Assembly: GCA_003281455.1 (NCBI GenBank)
Contig: QCBX01000014.1
Location: 1-32,543, forward strand
From: Prochlorococcus sp. AG-347-J21
GTDB lineage: Bacteria > Cyanobacteriota > Cyanobacteriia > PCC-6307 > Cyanobiaceae
DNA: 32,543 bases
Direction of reading: 5' to 3'
This document shows positions 26,898-32,543 of the stretch, piece by piece. The translations under genes were made by a program, and so were the position numbers. The notes under the pieces are model-generated. The model was given only the letters and a program-made list of their open reading frames with translations. It was not told where the DNA came from and did no database searches. The first letter of the stretch is position 1. Every line of letters starts with the position of its first letter.

Positions 26898-27953
26898 ATG
26901 CTGAATTCCAATCCTAAAAACGCTGAAGATTTAAGAATTTATCAAATTATTGACGCTAATCTAGATAGAGCCAGAGAAGGGCTAAGAGTATTAGAGGATT
27001 GGGCTAGATTTGGTCTAGGCAAAGAAAAATATGTTGAAAAGATTAAAAATTTTAGACAAATTTTAGGAAAAAATCATTTAGAAGTTTATAAACAATCAAG
27101 AAATAACATTGAGGATAAATGTAAAGGATTGACTCATCAAGAGCAATTTAACAGAAAAACTTCTGAGCAAATTATAAGTTCTAATTCAGCCAGAGTTCAA
27201 GAAGCATTACGAGTCATAGAAGAATTCTCAAGGCTTCAGAATCATGAGCTTTCAGAAATCGCTTCCGAAATTAGATATGAAATTTACACTATTGAAATTG
27301 ACTTATTAAATTATAGCAATTTTAAGAAGTCGGAGGAAATATTAAAAGAAAATGACTTATATGTAATCACAGATCAAAAAGACAATTTATTAGAAATAAT
27401 AGAGGAAATTTTAATTGCTGGAGTAAGAATTATTCAACATAGATTTAAAACGGGAACTGATCAAGATCATCTTCAAGAAGCGATTCAGATTAAAAATCTA
27501 TGTAAAAGATATAATTCTCTGTTTATCGTTAACGATAGACTTGATATAGCTCTGGCATCTAACGCTGATGGGATTCATCTTGGTCAAGACGATTTAGATT
27601 TAAAAACCGCAAGGAGACTATTAGGATATTCAAAAATTATTGGTATAAGCGCAAATAATGAAATTGATATTTCTAATGCTCTTAAAGAGGGTTGTGATTA
27701 CATAGGAATAGGACCGGTATTTGAAACTGCAACAAAGAAGGACAAAAAACCCATTGGTATTGAAAAAATCAAAACATTAACCAAAGATTTAGATATTCCT
27801 TGGTTTGCCATCGGAGGAATTAAGTCAAATAATATTTCATATTTAAAAAGCAATGGGTTTAAGAAAGTTGCGTTAGTTTCGCAATTAATGAATTCTGAAG
27901 ATCCTAAAGAAGACGCTATGATGATCCTAAAAAAGTTGTCTCATGAAAATTAG
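26898..27953 (+). CDS. thiE: thiamine-phosphate synthase, cyanobacterial long form
   Basis: Joins the pyrimidine and thiazole halves of thiamine. The 351-residue protein has a helical N-terminal extension (about 10-145) with IIDANLDRAREGLRVLEDWARF and a second RVQEALRVIEEFSR repeat-like block, typical of cyanobacterial ThiE and absent from the E. coli enzyme. The C-terminal TIM barrel (about 153-351) has YVITD, IIQHRFK, FIVNDRLDIALASNADGIHLGQDDL and GIGPVFETATKK. The stop lies 11 bases inside thiS, indicating coupling. Confidence 0.95.
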   Translation: MLNSNPKNAEDLRIYQIIDANLDRAREGLRVLEDWARFGLGKEKYVEKIKNFRQILGKNHLEVYKQSRNNIEDKCKGLTHQEQFNRKTSEQIISSNSARVQEALRVIEEFSRLQNHELSEIASEIRYEIYTIEIDLLNYSNFKKSEEILKENDLYVITDQKDNLLEIIEEILIAGVRIIQHRFKTGTDQDHLQEAIQIKNLCKRYNSLFIVNDRLDIALASNADGIHLGQDDLDLKTARRLLGYSKIIGISANNEIDISNALKEGCDYIGIGPVFETATKKDKKPIGIEKIKTLTKDLDIPWFAIGGIKSNNISYLKSNGFKKVALVSQLMNSEDPKEDAMMILKKLSHEN

Positions 27954-28152
27954 GGTAAATGGAGAAGAAAAAATAATAGAACTTGATCAAGAAAATGCTC
28001 TACTATCTACAGCTCTTCACCATATGGGATATAAACCAAGCACAATTGTAGTGGAGTTAAATAATTTAATTATAAATTCAATGAAATGGGAAAAAGTGAA
28101 GCTTAAAGATGGTGATAATTTAGAAATTGTTTCAATAGTTGGTGGTGGATAA
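27943..28152 (+). CDS. thiS: sulfur carrier protein ThiS
   Basis: A ubiquitin-fold sulfur carrier for thiazole formation, 69 residues. It begins MKIRVNGEEK, contains IVVELNNLII and the KLKDGDNLEIVSIVGGG tail; the terminal Gly-Gly is the site of adenylation and thiocarboxylation. It ends in three glycines, a common form of the tail. The start overlaps the thiE stop by 11 bases. The thiazole synthase ThiG is not in the window. Confidence 0.95.
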   Translation: MKIRVNGEEKIIELDQENALLSTALHHMGYKPSTIVVELNNLIINSMKWEKVKLKDGDNLEIVSIVGGG

Positions 28153-28264
28153 AAGAAAAATATTCAATATATTAAAAATCTTCATAATTTTTTAAGTTTA
28201 GGCTTGAAACAATAACCAAATTTCTCCTTTTTTCGTTTTATATTCTTAATACTTAAATTTAACA

Positions 28265-28432
28265 ATGAAAGAAAAGATTGATAGCAACTCAAGGTCTCTA
28301 AAGTGGGAGCAAAATGGGGAGTTAGCACATAAAGATCTCTCCGAACTGATTGAAAGATTAAAAAATGTAGAAAGTGAACATACCTCATCTGAGCTTTCTA
28401 GATTAGGTACAAAATCAAACATAAAAGATTAA
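28265..28432 (+). CDS. 55-residue hypothetical protein
   Basis: An ATG at 28265 opens 55 codons to TAA. The product is polar and helical: MKEKIDSNSRSLKWEQNGEL at the start, then HKDLSELIERLKNVESEHTS, with no membrane segment. It looks coding, with a natural residue mix and a Trp in an amphipathic setting. I know no function. It lies 112 bp after thiS on the same strand. The opposite-strand ORF over it has an unnatural composition and is rejected. Confidence 0.6.
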   Translation: MKEKIDSNSRSLKWEQNGELAHKDLSELIERLKNVESEHTSSELSRLGTKSNIKD

Positions 28433-28499
28433 ATTTGTTACTTAGATCTTGTTTTTATAAAAATTTGTACCAAATTAAAAATACTGAATATAAAAATAA

Positions 28500-28631
28500 A
28501 TGCCGAAAAGATTTCCAGAGTGGGTAAATACAGAAGTCGTGATTAAAGCAATCAAAATGAGAGAAGAAGGAATGCTATCAAAACAACTAAATTTATGGAT
28601 AGAAAACCTTTTAGAAATAGAAAAAAAGTGA
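28500..28631 (+). CDS. 43-residue hypothetical protein
   Basis: An ATG at 28500 opens 43 codons to TGA, four bases before the larB stop on the other strand. The product (MPKRFPEWVNTEVVIKAIKM, then REEGMLSKQLNLWIENLLE) is an amphipathic helical mini-protein with two Trp residues. It fits tightly between the 55-residue ORF and larB. The function is unknown; such tiny genes are common in marine picocyanobacteria. Confidence 0.6.
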   Translation: MPKRFPEWVNTEVVIKAIKMREEGMLSKQLNLWIENLLEIEKK

Positions 28632-28635
28632 TTAT

Positions 28636-29292
28636 TTAGGAAATACTTTTAATAATTCTCAGAGCGGCCATTGCTGCTCCGTAACCATTATCTATATTCA
28701 TAACTGCAATACCTGGAGAACAGCTAGACAACATACTATTTAAAGCAGTTTCTCCATCCTTGCTGACTCCGTATCCTACTGATACAGGTACTGCAATTAT
28801 CGGTTGAGCCAACAATCCGCCCACAACTGTTGCCAAAGCTCCTTCCATTCCAGCACAAACTATTAAAACATCATATTTATTAATTTCTTCTAACTGACTC
28901 ATCAATCGATGAAGTCCAGCTACTCCAACATCTATAAAAGATTGACAATTCACTCCATAAATTTCGAGCGCTAATTGTGCTTCAAGTGTTACGGCCAAAT
29001 CGCTTGAGCCGCCTGAAATAATGGCAACTTTTTTATTCGTAATTATTTTATTAAAATTTTTCCCAATTAGTAGGCAATTTGCTTCTTCATGGAATCGTGC
29101 ATCATCATACAAATCTAAAAGATAATTAGCCTTTTCACTATTAATCCTAGTAATGAAAACAACCTCATTTTTACTTAATACATTTCCACATAATCTTTCT
29201 AATTGGTCGATACTCTTATCTTGACCCCAAATAGCCTCAATGAGTCCAAGCCTATCTCTTCTTTGAAAATCAAACTTGATATCAAAATTCAT
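28636..29292 (-). CDS. larB: LarB-like AIR-carboxylase family protein
   Basis: A 218-residue PurE-like protein. The N-terminal region has FQRRDRLGLIEAIWGQDKS, and the C-terminal core has SGGSSDLAVTLEAQLALEIYG, DVGVAGLHRL, CAGMEGALATVVGGLLAQPIIAVPVSVGYG and the NIDNGYGAA end. LarB carboxylates and hydrolyses nicotinic acid adenine dinucleotide in nickel-pincer cofactor synthesis. LarC and LarE are not in the window, so the actual role here is unproven. Its start overlaps the stop of the TIGR03792 gene by four bases (ATGA). Confidence 0.85.
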   Translation of the reverse strand: MNFDIKFDFQRRDRLGLIEAIWGQDKSIDQLERLCGNVLSKNEVVFITRINSEKANYLLDLYDDARFHEEANCLLIGKNFNKIITNKKVAIISGGSSDLAVTLEAQLALEIYGVNCQSFIDVGVAGLHRLMSQLEEINKYDVLIVCAGMEGALATVVGGLLAQPIIAVPVSVGYGVSKDGETALNSMLSSCSPGIAVMNIDNGYGAAMAALRIIKSIS

Positions 29293-29735
29293 CTTTGTTT
29301 ATCTAATTCTCCCTCATAAATCAATTCAAAAGGATTATCGCCTACATTTAGAGCAGCTTTAACATTATCTTCAAATTTTTGTTGAACTACATTTACTTCT
29401 GACATTGGTATGCTTTTCCATAATTTCTTACTTTTCCAATTTACTAATATCAAAGCTTCTTCTTTTTCTTTATCCCAAAATAATTGTCTACCCAAAAAAC
29501 CATCTTGAGAAGATAACCATGGCTCCCATATTTCTTTTTCCGCATTTAGCCAAGCTGCTTTTACATCAGCAGGTACTTTAAGTCTTAATTCTTCTGTAAC
29601 CATTTCACTTTGAAAATTATCCATTGTAAGAGCTTTTAAATTGGGAATATCAGATTGAACAGTTAGAATTACTAAGCAAATTAATGATAGACAAAATCTT
29701 TGAATTTTTTTTTTCAAATTTAAATTAAATCTCAT
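29289..29735 (-). CDS. TIGR03792 family protein, probably exported
   Basis: A 148-residue protein with an N-terminal basic and hydrophobic stretch (about 8-27, [19 protein letters not shown]) that is a likely signal or membrane anchor. The rest matches a dimeric alpha-beta-barrel-like cyanobacterial family, TIGR03792: [57 protein letters not shown]. The function is unknown. Both ends overlap neighbours by four bases (trmD-ispF stop/start and larB), so it is in the era series of coupled genes. Confidence 0.75.
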   Translation of the reverse strand: MRFNLNLKKKIQRFCLSLICLVILTVQSDIPNLKALTMDNFQSEMVTEELRLKVPADVKAAWLNAEKEIWEPWLSSQDGFLGRQLFWDKEKEEALILVNWKSKKLWKSIPMSEVNVVQQKFEDNVKAALNVGDNPFELIYEGELDKQR

Positions 29736-30952
29736 TTTTTCTCAAGAAGAACTACTGAATGGCAACTTATACCCTCTTCTCTCCCCTCTGGACCCAATTT
29801 TTCATTCGTAGTTGCTTTAATCCCAATTAAATTTTCATCAATATTTAAAATTTCAGAAATATTTTTTTTCATTAGTTTTATATGTGGCATGATTTTTGGC
29901 CTTTCAGCAACAAGAACGCTATCAATATTATTTATTTCCCAACCATCTTGTCTTATCAAGTCAATTACTTTTGATAACAAAAACAAGCTATCAGCATTTT
30001 TCCATTTTTCATCAGATGGGGGGAAATACTTTCCTATGTCGCCCAACGAAAGAGCTCCCAATAAAGCATCCATTATTGAGTGACTTAAAACATCAGCATC
30101 ACTATGCCCATCCAATCCTAAACTTTCAGGGTGATGCAATTTTACACCCCCAATAATTAAATCTCTATCCTCTACAAGTCTGTGAATATCGTATCCATTA
30201 CCTATTCTAAATTTCATTAATTGATTATTTTCTATTATTATTCTCTTACTTTTTGGGGATTTTTTGTAGTTTTCATTTGAAATCAAGTCACTTCTTCTCT
30301 CCAATGTTCTTTCAAAACTTTTTCTTCTTCTCCACGATTTAATCTCTTCATGATTACCGCTCAGTAGAATATCTGGCACTTTCATATCTTTAAAAGTTAT
30401 CGGCCTTGTGTATTGAGGATATTCTAATAAAGAAGAATTATGACTCTCATCGACTAAGGAGTCTGGATCACCAAGAGTTCCTGGTAATAATCTAGTCAAA
30501 CCGTTAATTATTGATATAGCGGGAATTTCACCTCCAGAAAGTACATAATCGCCTATCGATATCTCTTCATCAGCTAAACATCTAATCCTTTCATCAAAAC
30601 CTTCATATTGACCACAAATAATTATTATTTGATCCAAAGTGGACCATCTCGCAAGATCCTTTTGCTTTAGTACTTTACCCTGTGGGGTCATCAGCAAAGT
30701 TTTACTTTTGGGTAATTTTCTAATTGATTCATATGCCTTATAAATAGGTTCAGGTTTTAATACCATACCTGCTCCTCCTCCATAAGGCTTATCGTCTACT
30801 TGTCTGTAAGAACCTTCTCCATATTCTCTCAAATCATGTAAATTTAAATCGATCAAATTCTTATCTAGAGCTTTTGTTATGACCCCTAAATTATTTATCA
30901 ATTCAAAAGCTTTAGGGAACAATGTAATTACATCAAAATTAAAACCACTCAT
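29732..30952 (-). CDS. trmD-ispF: TrmD-IspF fusion in a single reading frame
   Basis: Residues 1-245 are a full TrmD, the tRNA (guanine37-N1)-methyltransferase: [46 protein letters not shown] and [10 protein letters not shown]. Residues 246-406 are a full IspF, the MEcPP synthase of the non-mevalonate isoprenoid pathway: GNGYDIHRL with zinc ligands Asp255 and His257, [32 protein letters not shown] and [11 protein letters not shown] short basic linker ([15 protein letters not shown]) joins them without a stop. Met246 (30215-30217) is the usual IspF start, so separate translation of IspF remains possible. The start follows the era stop by one codon boundary. Confidence 0.88.
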   Translation of the reverse strand: MSGFNFDVITLFPKAFELINNLGVITKALDKNLIDLNLHDLREYGEGSYRQVDDKPYGGGAGMVLKPEPIYKAYESIRKLPKSKTLLMTPQGKVLKQKDLARWSTLDQIIIICGQYEGFDERIRCLADEEISIGDYVLSGGEIPAISIINGLTRLLPGTLGDPDSLVDESHNSSLLEYPQYTRPITFKDMKVPDILLSGNHEEIKSWRRRKSFERTLERRSDLISNENYKKSPKSKRIIIENNQLMKFRIGNGYDIHRLVEDRDLIIGGVKLHHPESLGLDGHSDADVLSHSIMDALLGALSLGDIGKYFPPSDEKWKNADSLFLLSKVIDLIRQDGWEINNIDSVLVAERPKIMPHIKLMKKNISEILNIDENLIGIKATTNEKLGPEGREEGISCHSVVLLEKK

Positions 30953-31864
30953 CTAGAAATCTTCCTCATAACCAAACTCAATTAACCTTGATTCTTTTTT
31001 TCTCCAATTTGGAATAACTTTCACAAACAACTCTAGGTGAACTGGACCATCAATTAATTTTGACATATTTGCTCTTGCTGACTGACCAATCATTTTTAAC
31101 ATTGAACCTTTCTTTCCAATAAGAATGCCTTTTTGAGTTGATCTTTCAACAATAATAGTAGCCAAAATAGCTGTAAAAACTTTGCCATTTTTTCTTTTCA
31201 TTTCCTCCATCTTTTCTATCTTTACTGCCACACTATGAGGTACCTCTTCTCTTGTATTTTTTAATACCTGCTCTCTCACTAAATCAGATAATAAGTTATC
31301 TAATGGTTGGTCGCAAATCGTCTCTTCGCCATAAAGTTTTGGTCCCTCTGGAAGAAAATTAAGTGCCATATCGACTAGTTCAGAACATCCCTCTCCTTGA
31401 GAAGCACTTACAATTTGAAAGTTTCTATTAATTCCAAAAAATCTTCTATATTGATCTAATCGTAAATTCCTAAATTCTTTATTAACCAAATCCCACTTAT
31501 TTAATGCCACAATAAACTCAGTTTTATTTGCGATTAGAAAGTTCAAAATATATTCATCACCTCTACCAGGTTCTTCACTTGAATCAATTACAAAAATCAC
31601 CATATCAACTCCATTAATTGCAGATTTTGCATTTTTTACTAATATCTCTCCAAGTCGATGATGAGGTTTATGAACACCTGGCGTATCAACAAAAATTATT
31701 TGTCCATTGTCTGTAGTAAGTATTCCTTTTAATTTATTTCTAGTAGTTTGCGCTATTGGAGAAGTAATTGTTATTTTTTCTCCAACCAATTTATTTATTA
31801 AAGTAGATTTACCAACATTTGGCCTTCCTAGTAAAGTTACAAACCCAGATCTATAATTGGCCAA
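30953..31864 (-). CDS. era: GTPase Era
   Basis: An essential GTPase that binds 16S rRNA during 30S maturation. The 303-residue protein has G1 GRPNVGKST (13-21), the G2 region TTRNKLKG (40-47), G3 DTPG, G4 NKWD and G5 SASQGEG, then a C-terminal KH domain with GILIGKKGSMLKMIG. The start is TTG at 31862-31864: an upstream ATG in frame is followed at once by TGA, so it cannot be used. It is the first gene of the era-trmD/ispF-TIGR03792-larB series and is divergent from the 31903 gene by 38 bp. Confidence 0.97.
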   Translation of the reverse strand: MANYRSGFVTLLGRPNVGKSTLINKLVGEKITITSPIAQTTRNKLKGILTTDNGQIIFVDTPGVHKPHHRLGEILVKNAKSAINGVDMVIFVIDSSEEPGRGDEYILNFLIANKTEFIVALNKWDLVNKEFRNLRLDQYRRFFGINRNFQIVSASQGEGCSELVDMALNFLPEGPKLYGEETICDQPLDNLLSDLVREQVLKNTREEVPHSVAVKIEKMEEMKRKNGKVFTAILATIIVERSTQKGILIGKKGSMLKMIGQSARANMSKLIDGPVHLELFVKVIPNWRKKESRLIEFGYEEDF

Positions 31865-31902
31865 AGACTTTCAATGCATCAATAATAAAATTCTGATCAA
31901 AA

Positions 31903-32430
31903 ATGGAAAAAAAAACCATAAATTTAAAAGAAGCTTCGTTCACGCAAGCAATAAACGTATCCGCACAATGGTGCAAAGAGTGGGGTGAAGATTTACTCAG
32001 CGAAGAGGTTTTAGCAGATAGAATCGCAGAGCTAACTAAAACAAGAAATGGACTTAGAGGATTTTTTGCATACGCTTTATCAGATAAAGATTGTTTTTTG
32101 TTAGATAAACTTCCTTTTTCACTAATTTACAAACTGAATGAAGGTGGTGATTCTGTTACAGAAATAGTAGTAAAAAATTTAATAATGAGTTCCGCTCAAA
32201 TTATTATTCATCGAAGAGATAATAATCATGAATATGAGATAACATCGGAAAACATTTCAGATAGATGTAAGGCTATTTTAAGACTGCTAGAAACTAATTC
32301 AGTTACAAAGTCTGTCAATCAAGTCCTTAGAGACTTAGATGATATGGGCAATAGTTTTGATAATTCAGTAAAATATGACTCAGAGCAAAAGGAATTTATA
32401 AAAAAACAAATTCTTGATATCGCCCAATAA
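31903..32430 (+). CDS. hypothetical protein, conserved-looking, unknown function
   Basis: A soluble 175-residue protein I do not recognise by name. It has an N-terminal FTQAINVSAQWCKEWGEDLLS, an EEVLADRIAELTKTRNGLRGFFAYALSD segment, and a C-terminal helical region with NQVLRDLDDMGNS. No signal peptide, membrane span or catalytic motif is visible. Its residue composition is like a housekeeping protein and it diverges from era with a very short shared promoter region. It may be a cyanobacteria-specific regulatory or structural protein. Confidence 0.75.
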   Translation: MEKKTINLKEASFTQAINVSAQWCKEWGEDLLSEEVLADRIAELTKTRNGLRGFFAYALSDKDCFLLDKLPFSLIYKLNEGGDSVTEIVVKNLIMSSAQIIIHRRDNNHEYEITSENISDRCKAILRLLETNSVTKSVNQVLRDLDDMGNSFDNSVKYDSEQKEFIKKQILDIAQ

Positions 32431-32431
32431 A

Positions 32432-32457
32432 AAAGCGCAGAAACAAATCCACGCTTT
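32432..32457 (-). terminator. terminator for the gene at the right edge
   Basis: AAAGCG and CGCTTT form a perfect 6-bp stem with three G-C pairs around a 14-base loop. On the minus strand it is followed by a run of six T, so it fits a Rho-independent terminator of the leftward gene ending at 32482. On the plus strand no T-run follows. Confidence 0.5.
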
Positions 32458-32481
32458 ACGTTAGTTATATAAGTAATAGGT

Positions 32482-32543
32482 TTAGTCTCTTCTTCCACCA
32501 CCTTGTAGTGCAATCATTAATCTCAATATAAAAACAAAAAGAT
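32482..32543 (-). CDS. C-terminal end of a gene entering from the right
   Basis: The minus-strand frame from the right edge to TAA at 32482-32484 reads LFVFILRLMIALQGGGRRD: a hydrophobic stretch followed by a Gly-rich, charged tail. It is open to the window end and followed by a good terminator. It looks like the tail of a membrane protein, but only 19 full codons are visible and the family is unknown. Confidence 0.45.
   Translation of the reverse strand, partial: LFVFILRLMIALQGGGRRD

Noticed and set aside
28182..28388. Minus-strand 68-codon ORF
   Set aside because: Its composition is unnatural and it is antisense to the better 55-codon plus-strand ORF.
32319..32513. Minus-strand 64-codon ORF at the right edge
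   Set aside because: It covers the 3' end of the 31903 gene and the terminator hairpin; the shorter edge frame ending at 32482 is better.

Overview
The window is AT-rich, tightly packed, and almost certainly from a picocyanobacterium of the high-light Prochlorococcus type. The evidence is cyanobacterial gene content (LexA, FtsH, a cyanobacterial-type ThiE with an N-terminal extension, CobL, and DUF3122, DUF3611 and TIGR03792 proteins), very low GC, short spacers and frequent start/stop overlaps. The organism is inferred from protein character, not from a database match.

Region 1 (1-15.7 kb) looks like a surface-polysaccharide genomic island. It opens with a minus-strand dTDP-L-rhamnose operon (rfbA-rfbC-rfbD-rfbB, with rfbB running off the left edge). 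Next come an O-antigen ligase/polymerase-like membrane protein, two carbohydrate-type sulfotransferases, two single-domain glycosyltransferases, an unknown multi-span membrane protein with a coupled 50-residue ORF, a 641-residue protein joining two different glycosyltransferase modules, and a DUF707-like protein. A tRNA-Ala(GGC) and about 520 bp without a convincing gene follow. The island ends with a short-chain dehydrogenase/epimerase overlapping an RfbH/E1-type 3-dehydrase. Together these genes suggest assembly of a rhamnose-containing, probably sulfated and possibly 3,6-dideoxyhexose-containing cell-surface glycan. Strand changes and possible gene remnants suggest a mosaic region with turnover.

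Region 2 (15.7-25.9 kb) is core genome. The minus-strand series is an 83-residue unknown protein, DUF3122, ribD, ftsH, argF and lexA. Two tandem LexA-box-like sites lie directly before lexA, and a strong dyad lies before ftsH. cobL is on the plus strand and converges with minus-strand nadK and pheS. surE on the plus strand overlaps the end of a DUF3611 membrane protein.

Region 3 (25.9-32.5 kb) holds ribF-thiE-thiS, two very small plus-strand ORFs, then minus-strand era, a single-frame trmD-ispF fusion, a TIGR03792 protein and larB. A conserved-looking protein of unknown function diverges from era, and the C-terminal end of another gene lies at the right edge.

The observations most worth a second look are the double glycosyltransferase, the E1-like dehydrase with altered cysteine spacing and no visible pathway partners, the trmD-ispF fusion, the dyad before ftsH, the tandem LexA sites, and several small ORFs. 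I saw no transposase, integrase, CRISPR array or phage structural gene.
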